Shown piece by piece: positions 36,158 through 43,051 of a stretch of DNA of 64,000 bases (position 1 is its first letter; every line of letters starts with the position of its first letter). The notes under the pieces are model-generated. The model did no database searches. It was not told the DNA's origin and was given only the letters and a program-made list of their open reading frames with translations. The stretch comes from Parabacteroides sp. GTDB taxonomy: Bacteria; Bacteroidota; Bacteroidia; Bacteroidales; Tannerellaceae. Made by a program: the position numbers and the translations under genes. The stretch is from positions 132,757 to 196,756 of the forward strand of contig DXVO01000024.1 in NCBI GenBank assembly GCA_019417325.1, read 5' to 3'.

Positions 36158-36217
36158 AAAACATAGGTGTTTTGATTTTAAAACATATATGTTTTGAATG
36201 CAAAACACCTATGTTTC
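36158..36217. repeat. Three palindromic units at exact 22-bp period upstream of HU-like gene
   Basis: AAAACATAGGTGTTTT (36158), AAAACATATATGTTTT (36180) and AAAACACCTATGTTTC (36202) are three AAACA-N4-TGTTT palindromes, starting exactly 22 bp apart. The first and third are inverted copies of each other, making a 16-bp outer inverted repeat around the central perfect palindrome. The site lies between divergent genes: the frameshifted gene (minus) and the HU-like gene (plus). It is a good candidate for an operator array that a dimeric protein would bind on one face of the DNA. Confidence 0.8.
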
Positions 36218-36310
36218 GAAAGGGGGTTTAAGCTGTTTATTTTCTTAACTATTACTGGTTCATAATCGACTGGAATAGTCTCTAACCGACTCCGGGATTT
36301 TAACCTGCCG

Positions 36311-36318
36311 TATCTTTG
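36311..36318 (+). promoter_or_regulatory. Candidate -7 promoter element for the HU-like and GH73 genes
   Basis: TATCTTTG matches TAnnTTTG, 45 bp before the HU-like start codon, giving a plausible leader of about 40 nt. No clear -33 TTTG is present. The palindromic array at 36158-36217 lies upstream. Confidence 0.5.
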
Positions 36319-36363
36319 TTGTGTATTAATTATCAATTTATTAAACTTTAAATCCAAAAAATT

Positions 36364-36822
36364 ATGCCATTAGTTTACACGCTGGTCAAAAGGCCGGACA
36401 TGAGCAAAGGGGCTGCCGAAGGCGCCACCCTCTACCACGCACAAACCAGTATCACCAAGAAACTGACACTCAACAAAATCTGTACCCGTATCGAGAACTA
36501 CTGTACCGCCAGCCGCGGTGAAATCCTCCTGGTGCTCGACGGCCTGCTCAAGGTGATGAACGAAGCCCTTTCCGACGGCGAATCGGTTCACCTGGGCGAG
36601 TTCGGCAGTTTCCGCATGGTTGCCGGCAGCAAAGGCACAAAAAATATCGACGACTTCAACACCTCCCTTTTCAACCGCGCCCACATCGTCTTTTACCCGG
36701 GCACCATGCTCATCAACCAGGTCAACAACGCTTCCTTCGAACGCTACGTCCCCAAAAAGGACGCTGCTGCCGACTCCGGCACACCCGGTGAGAGTGATGG
36801 GGACAAACCGTCGGAACTGTAA
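36364..36822 (+). CDS. HU-like (HU-HIG type) DNA-binding protein
   Basis: This 152-residue protein fits the divergent HU-domain family common in Bacteroidales accessory regions: MPLVYTLVKRPDMSKGAAEG, KLTLNKICTRIEN, ILLVLDGLLKVMNEALSDGESVHLGEFGSF. The GEFGSF segment is the typical HU turn before the DNA-binding arms, and the C-terminal tail is acidic and disordered. It is a probable architectural DNA-binding protein, not the housekeeping HU. It precedes a GH73 gene, a pairing often seen in phage-derived cassettes. Confidence 0.85.
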   Translation: MPLVYTLVKRPDMSKGAAEGATLYHAQTSITKKLTLNKICTRIENYCTASRGEILLVLDGLLKVMNEALSDGESVHLGEFGSFRMVAGSKGTKNIDDFNTSLFNRAHIVFYPGTMLINQVNNASFERYVPKKDAAADSGTPGESDGDKPSEL

Positions 36823-36855
36823 TCAATTGACAGTTGACAACTTAAAAAGCCTATT

Positions 36856-37296
36856 ATGCTTAAAAAAGAATTCATCGCTTTATGTATGCCACTCGCCGTA
36901 AAGGCGGGGGCTGCTTTCCGGATTAATCCGGTGGTGATTGTCGCACAAGCGGCTATCGAAACAGGCTGGGGACAGAGTGTCCTTGCCGTACAGTATCACA
37001 ATTATTTCGGTATCACGGCCTACGGTAAGCCGAATGTCTGGTGGCACGGCGCTAAAGCCCAACTCTCCGAAGGCTCCCTCTCATTCCGCTCCTACTCCGA
37101 GCCTGCCCACTCTTTTATGGATTACGCCCGCCTGATACGCAACGCCTATCCGCGTGCCGCCGACCTGAGTTTCCAACCTGCCGCCTTCGCCAAAGAAATC
37201 GCCTACAGCAAGTACATCAGCGAAGTGAATGGCGACAACAGGGAGGTGTACAGGAAGGTGTTGATATCTATCTGCAAACAGATTGATATCAAATGA
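36856..37296 (+). CDS. GH73-family glucosaminidase, endolysin-like
   Basis: This 146-residue protein is a compact GH73 domain: INPVVIVAQAAIETGWGQS with the probable catalytic glutamate, HNYFGITAYGK, and a C-terminal NREVYRKVLISI. GH73 enzymes cut peptidoglycan between GlcNAc and MurNAc. It has no signal peptide and no cell-wall-binding repeats, which fits a phage endolysin or spanning-module remnant more than a housekeeping autolysin. It lies 33 bp after the HU-like gene and is probably cotranscribed with it. Confidence 0.85.
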   Translation: MLKKEFIALCMPLAVKAGAAFRINPVVIVAQAAIETGWGQSVLAVQYHNYFGITAYGKPNVWWHGAKAQLSEGSLSFRSYSEPAHSFMDYARLIRNAYPRAADLSFQPAAFAKEIAYSKYISEVNGDNREVYRKVLISICKQIDIK

Positions 37297-37376
37297 CAGT
37301 TGACAAGTGACAGCTAAGCTTCGCGTTCGGTATATAAATCGGCTGAAAGCCGCCCCAACTGTCAACTGTCAACTAA
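37297..37376. repeat. Dispersed repeat with GTTGACA/TGTCAAC words, also present inside the primase gene
   Basis: The spacer after GH73 contains GACAGTTGACAAGTGACAGC, then GCTTCGCGTTCGGTAT, and ends with repeated CAACTGTCAACTGTCAAC. Nearly the same combination (TTGACAAGTGACAGCC, GCTTCGCGTCGGTAT) lies at about 32964-33003 within the primase gene. This points to a dispersed element that can sit both between and inside genes. Confidence 0.75.
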
Positions 37377-37384
37377 TTCGTCAA

Positions 37385-37699
37385 CTATTCTTTATACAGG
37401 TAGCTGTGGCAAACGTCGTGGATATAGACAAATGATTCTCCATTTTCATCTCTGTAGATTCGATAGGCAAAATGAAAATCTTCGATTATATATTCCCTAT
37501 ATCCTTTTTGTTTCCAAGCAAGGTTAAGACGGGCTATATTATAAGCCGTGGCATATTGTCCCATTTTTTCCACTTCATCGTAGATACGTCTCAATTTGTT
37601 TGAAATGGTTCTATCGTCCAGTGTTTCATGTAAAAATTTGGATGCTTCATAGAATTTCATAATTGTTTGATGAACTTGCTCATCTATAATTACATCCAT
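37385..37699 (-). CDS. RelE/ParE-family toxin
   Basis: This 104-residue protein has the RelE/ParE pattern: an N-terminal helical pair, a central NIARLNLAWKQKGYREYIIED, then FHFAYRIYRDENGESFVYIHDVCHS. Such proteins cleave ribosome-bound mRNA or inhibit gyrase; which applies is not readable here. It is encoded directly after its putative antitoxin with a TAATG overlap, the usual type II toxin-antitoxin order. Confidence 0.75.
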   Translation of the reverse strand: MDVIIDEQVHQTIMKFYEASKFLHETLDDRTISNKLRRIYDEVEKMGQYATAYNIARLNLAWKQKGYREYIIEDFHFAYRIYRDENGESFVYIHDVCHSYLYKE

Positions 37700-37887
37700 T
37701 ATTTACGATGTTCTATATCCTGATGTATTTTCTCAAACAGAAGCCGTCTCGACTCTTGCAATGTCATACCCGTCTGCAATGCTTGCTCCCTGGACATAAG
37801 CGGCAACGAAACCTGATATCCGACCTCCGGTTCTTTGACTGGAGAGGTATCTTCGTCCGGGATTTTATAGTTGTCTTTTTTCTTCAT
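37699..37887 (-). CDS. Small antitoxin partner of the RelE/ParE toxin
   Basis: This 62-residue protein is charged, with no DNA-binding motif that I can name. It lies immediately before the toxin gene with a TAATG stop/start overlap. The C-terminal segment LQESRRLLFEKIHQDI is probably a toxin-binding helix. A degenerate copy of this tail lies at 38970-39059. The assignment is by context. Confidence 0.65.
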   Translation of the reverse strand: MKKKDNYKIPDEDTSPVKEPEVGYQVSLPLMSREQALQTGMTLQESRRLLFEKIHQDIEHRK

Positions 37888-37984
37888 AAGAAATTGTTTT
37901 ATGCGTTAACTACAAATATAACGCGACTCAATTTCATTTATTGTATTATTTCCCGAATTTATTCATCTTTATTTATCTTTTAAT

Positions 37985-38155
37985 ATGAAAGTCCTTGAAA
38001 CAATTCTACATTTACTTGCTGTCCTTGCCCGGGTTATCTTCCCGCGCAAGCCGGAAACGGCAACCGCCCGCAAGCGGACTGGTTAGGCATTTCGGGATAT
38101 AGCTTGATGTTGCTTGGAGGAATGGGATGTGTACTGAAATGGTTTATAGGATAAC
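37985..38155 (+). pseudogene. Possible frameshifted small membrane protein
   Basis: An ATG at 37985 opens a 33-codon frame (MKVLETILHLLAVLARVIFP). Another frame continues with ADWLGISGYSLMLLGGMGCV and ends at 38154, looking like the rest of a small hydrophobic protein. A single shift would join them into about 55 residues. Such small hydrophobic genes often sit near GH73/HU cassettes in Bacteroidales, but I cannot name this one. It could equally be two chance frames. Confidence 0.35.
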
Positions 38156-38248
38156 GACTCCAAGCACAGGTATAGGTTGGCAAATCAGTACGGCCTATAC
38201 CTAAAGTTTATACATATAAATACACTATTTATTTACAAAACTGGATTT

Positions 38249-38620
38249 TCAATTCAACTCTACCAGTATAAGTTCTATCGTTTTATAAAGTTGTGGAATT
38301 TCGTTCCGGAGAGTAGCAATTACAATATTTGCATCAATATCAAAATAATGATGTACAATGATATCTCTCATTCCCATTATATCTTTCCAGTTAATCTCTG
38401 GATAATTTTTCAATAAATCTTTATTTGTTATTTTATCCAGATTCTTAACACTTTCTCCTACTGCTACTAATTTCATACAAACACTGTCAAGAAGAATCAT
38501 TCCTGCTTCATTTATATAAAAATCATCCACAGTACGAATATGAGAAGTTCTTTTCATAACGGTTAATAAAGTTTCCTTTATTAACGTAAGCGTATCAATA
38601 GCCAAGACTTTATCAAACAT
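38249..38620 (-). CDS. hepT: HEPN-family toxin (HepT-like)
   Basis: The start is the ATG at 38620; the longer frame to 38638 begins with TTG. The 123-residue protein ends with the HEPN signature RDIIVHHYFDIDANIV, where the R-x4-H motif forms the RNase site. It overlaps the nucleotidyltransferase gene by 8 bp. In HEPN-MNT modules, the MNT partner neutralises HepT by AMPylating a tyrosine near this motif; the YF after HH is a candidate. Confidence 0.88.
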   Translation of the reverse strand: MFDKVLAIDTLTLIKETLLTVMKRTSHIRTVDDFYINEAGMILLDSVCMKLVAVGESVKNLDKITNKDLLKNYPEINWKDIMGMRDIIVHHYFDIDANIVIATLRNEIPQLYKTIELILVELN

Positions 38621-38906
38621 ATACACCCTCTTGTTCAATTCGTTTCCGAAGTAAATGATTCATCCGGTCTCTTAAGCGGACAATATCCACTTTACATCCT
38701 AACAAATCTTCCAATTCATTTTTCAGGTGTGACAACGCAAACAAACCGGGTAGCTCACCTTCATAATAGATATCCACATCACTATTTTCCATTTGTTCCC
38801 CTCTTGCTACAGAACCAAATATCCCCATCCTCAAAATACCATACTGATTTGCATGACGCATTTTGAAGTCCTTTAATAGTTGTATTATTTCTTGCGTTGT
38901 TTTCAT
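38613..38906 (-). CDS. mntA: MNT-type nucleotidyltransferase antitoxin (MntA-like)
   Basis: This 97-residue minimal nucleotidyltransferase has the motif GIFGSVARGEQMENSDVDIY (GS followed by DxD) near residue 28, needed for AMPylation. It precedes and overlaps hepT. Together they form a HEPN-MNT toxin-antitoxin system. The module sits at the downstream end of the capsule glycan operon. Confidence 0.88.
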   Translation of the reverse strand: MKTTQEIIQLLKDFKMRHANQYGILRMGIFGSVARGEQMENSDVDIYYEGELPGLFALSHLKNELEDLLGCKVDIVRLRDRMNHLLRKRIEQEGVYV

Positions 38907-38969
38907 AACAATGGGATTCTACTGATTACTATATGCAAATATATAGATTATTTCAAGGTCATCAATCCA

Positions 38970-39059
38970 TCATTTATGGAAATCTTGACGAATCCGCTCA
39001 AAAAGCAACCTTTTTGACTCTGCTAAAGGCATACTATTCTCTGCAAGTTCTTTTTCATA
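38970..39059 (-). pseudogene. Remnant of an antitoxin-like tail
   Basis: The minus strand encodes ELAENSMPLAESKRLLFERI followed by RQDFHK and a stop. This matches the tail of the antitoxin at 37699-37887 (ALQTGMTLQESRRLLFEKIH). No intact start or N-terminal half is present. It is the residue of a second, lost toxin-antitoxin module. Confidence 0.7.
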
Positions 39060-39186
39060 GATAATCAGTTTTTGATTTTATTATTTGTTTTGCTTATATC
39101 ATATATAAATCCTTTCCACAAAGGAACTATTTATTTACAACATAACCAAGTTTCCCAAAACCTATTCAAATCAAAAGGGACCTTTC

Positions 39187-40368
39187 TTATTTTTTCAACA
39201 CCTCCACTATCCTGCTGCAAGCCAATCCGTCGCCATAAGGATTGACAGCTTTACTCATGCTATCGTAATAGGCGGCATCATCCAGTAGACGGGAAGTCTC
39301 TTCCACTATCTTATCGTAATCGCTTCCTACCAGCTTGACAGTTCCCGCATCCAGTGCTTCCGGACGTTCGGTGGTATCGCGCATCACCAATACAGGTTTT
39401 CCCAATCCAGGAGCTTCTTCCTGAATGCCGCCGCTATCGGTCAGAACAAGCGTCGATTTCTCCATCAGGTAAACAAACGGAAGGTATTCCAGCGGTTCGA
39501 TAAAGAACAGATTCGGTAAAGAGGTTTCTCCGAAGACCTCACGAATCGGTTTACGGACATTGGGATTCAGGTGCATCGGGTACACAAAGTCCGCTTCCGG
39601 ATATTTCATGGCAAGTGTCTTTATCGCCCGGCACATGCGGATAAAACCATCCCCGAAGTTTTCACGACGGTGACCGGTGATGAGTACCAGTTTTCGTCTG
39701 GTACTGGTGGCTGTTGGCTGGAGAGAATTGCCCGTTAGAAGGCGGGAAACAGGATAGCCGGAACGGGTAAGGACAGCATCCAGTTCCTCTTTCAAAGAGG
39801 GGCTGTTTTTTATTTTGTCTACCACCAGGTATAAAGCATCTATCACACTGTTTCCGGTAACATGGATGGTTTCTTCTTTCACCCCTTCATCCAAGAGGTT
39901 TTGGCGGCTCATAGCCGTCGGCGAGAAATGGTAAGCGGCTATCCGTCCTGTTATCAAACGATTCATCTCTTCAGGCCACGGGCTATACATATTGTGTGTA
40001 CGAAGCCCTGCCTCCACATGCCCCACGGGTATCTGTTGGTAGAATGCCGCCAATGCCGATGCCATCGAAGTGGAGGTGTCCCCATGAACCAACACTACAT
40101 CCGGCTGTACTTCTTTCAAGACATCACGCATACCGGTAAGGACACGGGCAGTCACATCATACAAATCCTGTCCTTGTTTCATGATATTCAAATCATAGTC
40201 GGGATGGATTTCAAAGAGGTGAAGTACCTGGTCGAGCATCTCCCGATGCTGACCGGTTACGCATACGATGGTTTTAAACTCTTCGGGGTCTTTCTGGAAT
40301 GCCTTTACCAAAGGCGCCATTTTTATTGCCTCCGGACGGGTGCCGAAGACGAGGAGGATTGTTTTCAT
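39187..40368 (-). CDS. wecB: UDP-GlcNAc 2-epimerase (non-hydrolysing)
   Basis: This 393-residue protein matches WecB throughout: VFGTRPEAIKMAPLVKAF, VLVHGDTSTSMASAL, GHVEAGLRTHNMYSPWPEE, LITGHRRENFG and LTDSGGIQEEAPGLGKP. It converts UDP-GlcNAc to UDP-ManNAc in the cytoplasm. It pairs with the WecC-like dehydrogenase at 54967 and WecG-like transferase at 40377. It is the last gene of the capsule glycan operon. Confidence 0.95.
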   Translation of the reverse strand: MKTILLVFGTRPEAIKMAPLVKAFQKDPEEFKTIVCVTGQHREMLDQVLHLFEIHPDYDLNIMKQGQDLYDVTARVLTGMRDVLKEVQPDVVLVHGDTSTSMASALAAFYQQIPVGHVEAGLRTHNMYSPWPEEMNRLITGRIAAYHFSPTAMSRQNLLDEGVKEETIHVTGNSVIDALYLVVDKIKNSPSLKEELDAVLTRSGYPVSRLLTGNSLQPTATSTRRKLVLITGHRRENFGDGFIRMCRAIKTLAMKYPEADFVYPMHLNPNVRKPIREVFGETSLPNLFFIEPLEYLPFVYLMEKSTLVLTDSGGIQEEAPGLGKPVLVMRDTTERPEALDAGTVKLVGSDYDKIVEETSRLLDDAAYYDSMSKAVNPYGDGLACSRIVEVLKK

Positions 40369-40376
40369 TCTTTATA

Positions 40377-41081
40377 TTATATTTTTCCAAGTCCGACAAG
40401 CAGCAGGAAACGTATTAAATGTATCTGCCGTTTGATACGGGACGGTTGTTTTATCAATCTATATGCAAACTCGAGATTATGTTCCACCCACCACCTGGGA
40501 GCACGTTTCACCCTACCGGTATAGACATCGAAGCTGCCTCCCAATCCTTGATAGATAGCCGGATGCTTTTTGAACATCTCTTCCATCAACAATTCTTGTT
40601 TCGGTGAACCCATCGCCACGAATACGACATCGGGTTTCTTCTCCACTACATCCGTAATCAAAGACTTCCGCTCTTCATCGGTCTTGATGTATCCGTTCCT
40701 GTAACTGACAATGCGAATACCCGGATACTCTTCATTCAACTTCCTGACAGTCTCTTCTATCACTTCCTGCTTCCCTCCTACCAAGTAGAATGTTTTCCGG
40801 TTATAAGTAGCCTCGATAATCTTCAACCACAGCTCACAACCGGGTATTTTGATAACGTCCCGATATCCATAACGCCGCAAGGCAAGCATAGGTCCCGCTC
40901 CATCACAATACCCGATATTCCGGTTAATGATGGCACGCATCTGGTCTGTCGCATGAAGTATTTTTTCTGCATTAATGGCCACAAGAAGCCCTTTGGTCTG
41001 GTCCACATAATCCAATAGCTTTTGAGCCGAAGTAAATGGATGAATATTTACTCCGTTCAGGGTAACTAAATCGTTGGGCAT
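40377..41081 (-). CDS. wecG: WecG/TagA/CpsF-family glycosyltransferase
   Basis: This 234-residue protein fits the family that adds ManNAc(A) to lipid-linked GlcNAc: ADQMRAIINRNIGYCDGAGPML, FYLVGGKQEVIEETVRKL, VFVAMGSPKQE and GLGGSFDVYTGRVKRAPRWW. With WecB and WecC homologues present, ManNAc or ManNAcA is the likely donor sugar. Its first 63 bp plus upstream bases are duplicated at 42326-42401, evidence of a local rearrangement. A short 8-bp gap separates it from wecB. Confidence 0.9.
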   Translation of the reverse strand: MPNDLVTLNGVNIHPFTSAQKLLDYVDQTKGLLVAINAEKILHATDQMRAIINRNIGYCDGAGPMLALRRYGYRDVIKIPGCELWLKIIEATYNRKTFYLVGGKQEVIEETVRKLNEEYPGIRIVSYRNGYIKTDEERKSLITDVVEKKPDVVFVAMGSPKQELLMEEMFKKHPAIYQGLGGSFDVYTGRVKRAPRWWVEHNLEFAYRLIKQPSRIKRQIHLIRFLLLVGLGKI

Positions 41082-41094
41082 GAAAAAATGTATT
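41019..41094. repeat. 76-bp direct repeat, copy 1 (5' end of intact wecG)
   Basis: This stretch covers the first 63 bp of wecG and 13 bp upstream. It recurs in the same orientation at 42326-42401 with two mismatches. The repeats bracket the acetyltransferase gene, a decayed ATP-grasp fragment and an IS66-like remnant. Confidence 0.9.
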
Positions 41095-41104
41095 TAGTAG
41101 TTTG

Positions 41105-41527
41105 TTACTGTACTAATTGACCGAATTTCTTAGTCTGTATGTTCTCTTTTATAATCCGGGCAGGATTACCTGCTACAATACAATTTGAAGGAACATCTTT
41201 GGTTACAACGGCACCACTACCCACTATAACATGATCGCCTATTTTTACTCCACACATAATAATAGCATTAACTCCAATAAAACAACATTTTCCGATATAT
41301 GTATCAGCTTTAGTAGGTTTACAAAAATCATGTGCTAAAATAACAGAACCTGAAGCTATAAAACTTTCCTCTCCAATATGTATCCCTCTAGGATTGCTTT
41401 TATCAAACTTCACTCCCAATGAAAATTTTGAATTTTCAGCTATATCCATATGATAAATTTTAACATAAATAAAATACATACCTGAAATAAAGTATTTCCT
41501 AATCAATTCTCTAATTTTAACAATCAT
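41105..41527 (-). CDS. Hexapeptide-repeat O-acetyltransferase
   Basis: The open frame extends upstream to 41809, but residues before the ATG at 41527 match the C-terminus of the ATP-grasp gene at 45269, not an acetyltransferase. The preferred 140-residue product has left-handed beta-helix repeats: IHIGEESFIASGSVILAHDF, IGKCCFIGVNAIIMCGVKIG, DHVIVGSGAVVTKDVPSNCI and VAGNPARII. It would acetylate a sugar of the capsule repeat. It may alternatively be translated as a fusion with the preceding ATP-grasp fragment. Confidence 0.8.
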   Translation of the reverse strand: MIVKIRELIRKYFISGMYFIYVKIYHMDIAENSKFSLGVKFDKSNPRGIHIGEESFIASGSVILAHDFCKPTKADTYIGKCCFIGVNAIIMCGVKIGDHVIVGSGAVVTKDVPSNCIVAGNPARIIKENIQTKKFGQLVQ

Positions 41528-41548
41528 ATTTTTTGCTTTTAATGTTGT

Positions 41549-42021
41549 TATATCAATCCATTCACTCATCAGGTCCGTTAATTCTGTCATAATATTACTT
41601 ACAACATCTGGAGTAAATGTCATTTCTCCAAAAATAGGACGATTATTGATAATATATAAATCTACTCTAACAAACGGAAATGATTCTGATAAACGGGAAA
41701 CAATAAAAATCATCTCTTCTAACACTATTGGAGAGGGAATTATTTCAGATGTTGCACATCTAGGATTTACAAATTTTGGATAGGCATTCCAATCCATATC
41801 ATAAACCATAACCGAATAATTATGTGTATTTTCTTCCCTATCTGAATAAATGACAACATATTTAGGTACCCCATTAAAATAAAAAAATTATAATCAGTAA
41901 GAGAATGTTTATTTTCTTATTTAAGATATTCTTCTACGATAATTAAAGGTTTAATCCGAGTATAATGCAATTGTCCTGTTAATTCTCCATAAGGGAACTT
42001 AAGCCACCTATTTAATTTAAA
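41549..42021 (-). pseudogene. Decayed C-terminal fragment of a TupA-like ATP-grasp gene
   Basis: The fragment matches the C-terminal half of the intact gene at 45269-46147, from WLKFPYGELTGQLHYTRIKP to FTPDVVSNIMTELTDLMSEW. It has a nonsense codon (EEYLK then TAA near 41930) and a one-base deletion near 41885. It is joined in frame to the acetyltransferase downstream and directly to an IS66-like remnant upstream. It is a duplicated, inactivated piece left by recombination. Confidence 0.88.
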
Positions 42022-42247
42022 GAAGCAGAGAGAGACTCGTGAGGCTCCGAATGTTCTGGTTGAACAGAATCCGGTTGACCTGTCACTTGTACCGGAACCA
42101 ACTTGTGACGTATATCTTTGTACCATTTCTCAAAAAGGTTATAGGAACCTTGTTTCTAAAGCAAAAGGATTGAATGGACTCTTTGTTAGTCAACGCTTCG
42201 GACTTGTAGTGAAGGAAGAAACGTTCAAAATCACTGTTACTATACAT
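42022..42247 (-). mobile_element. IS66-like orf remnant with frameshift
   Basis: From an ATG at 42247 the minus strand reads MYSNSDFERFFLHYKSEAL, then SIQSFCFRNKVP, and after a one-base deletion continues YNLFEKWYKDIRHKLVPVQV. This resembles the N-terminal accessory/transposase orf of Bacteroides IS66-family elements. The rest of the element is missing; the frame runs straight into the ATP-grasp fragment at about 42021. Family naming is from memory of the motif and should be checked. Confidence 0.65.
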
Positions 42248-42325
42248 ATTTATAGGATTTGGGATTACAGCGACAAAAGTCTAAATTTAGTCTCAATTAT
42301 GCCACATATCTTTTTTGGACGCTAA

Positions 42326-42401
42326 CTTTTGAGCCGAAGTAAATGGATGGACATTTACTCCGTTCAGGGTAACTAAATCGTTGGGCATGAAAAAATGTAT
42401 T
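42326..42401 (-). pseudogene. Duplicated 5' end of wecG (direct repeat copy 2)
   Basis: This copy encodes the first residues of WecG from an ATG at 42388 (MPNDLVTLNGVNVHPFTSAQK) and then breaks off into unrelated sequence. It is 74/76 identical to 41019-41094. It marks the earlier boundary where wecG followed the HAD gene directly. Between the two copies lies the inserted acetyltransferase, ATP-grasp and IS66 material. Confidence 0.88.
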
Positions 42402-42456
42402 ATGAACTAATTTTTATTTGATTTATACTGATACTTTATCTATAATTAGTCATGCA

Positions 42457-43050
42457 TTATTTGCACCATATACCTTTATCGGCAAAGTTTATGATAGCTT
42501 CATCACCGGCACTATCACCATATGCATAGAGAAAATAACTATCCCTCATTGGCTCCATTTCCAAGAAACGGTTTACCTTTTCCTTTCCAAAGCAATTTGC
42601 AGAACTAAATCGCCCTGTAATTACTTCCTTTTCATCAACTTCTATTTTTGTACAAATTAAGTTCTCTATACCATTTTCCTTACACCATGGAGCCACCCAT
42701 TCTTCTATGCTGGCACTAATGACATATATCTTATCTTCTTGTTGATGATGTTTTTTTAGAATTTCTATTTGTTCTTTGCGTAATATTCTATTAATAACAT
42801 TTGAAAATTCCTTTCCTCTTTTACAGAAATCATTATAAGACATTCCTTTGAAAAAAAAGGAAAAAAGTTTCTGTTTAGCTTTCCAGTTTGGATAAAATTT
42901 CAGCTTATACGCAACTAATATCGGTAAATAAATGAAGAAACCTAAATAAAAATAGTAATTACCTTTGACATATTTTATAAACTCTAATAAAGTATCCTTT
43001 TGGGTAAGTGTACCATCAAAATCAAATATGGCAATATTTTTCTTTTCCAT
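42457..43050 (-). CDS. HAD-superfamily phosphatase (HAD-IB type)
   Basis: The start is the ATG at 43050 (MEKKNIAIFDFDGTLTQKDT). The catalytic DFDGT motif is at residues about 9-13; the second motif is VISASIEEW and the third AYGDSAGDEAI. It directly follows the UbiA-like gene with one base between them. A good hypothesis is that it removes the 5-phosphate from polyprenyl-phosphoryl-phosphoribose made by UbiA. In mycobacteria this step is done by a PAP2-type enzyme, so a HAD here would be a non-homologous replacement. Confidence 0.85.
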   Translation of the reverse strand: MEKKNIAIFDFDGTLTQKDTLLEFIKYVKGNYYFYLGFFIYLPILVAYKLKFYPNWKAKQKLFSFFFKGMSYNDFCKRGKEFSNVINRILRKEQIEILKKHHQQEDKIYVISASIEEWVAPWCKENGIENLICTKIEVDEKEVITGRFSSANCFGKEKVNRFLEMEPMRDSYFLYAYGDSAGDEAIINFADKGIWCK

Positions 43051-43051
43051 C

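Noticed and set aside
41105..41809. A single fused ATP-grasp/acetyltransferase enzyme
   Set aside because: The first 87 or so residues match only the C-terminal end of the intact ATP-grasp gene, whose upstream part is broken by a stop and a frameshift. The acetyltransferase has its own ATG at 41527.
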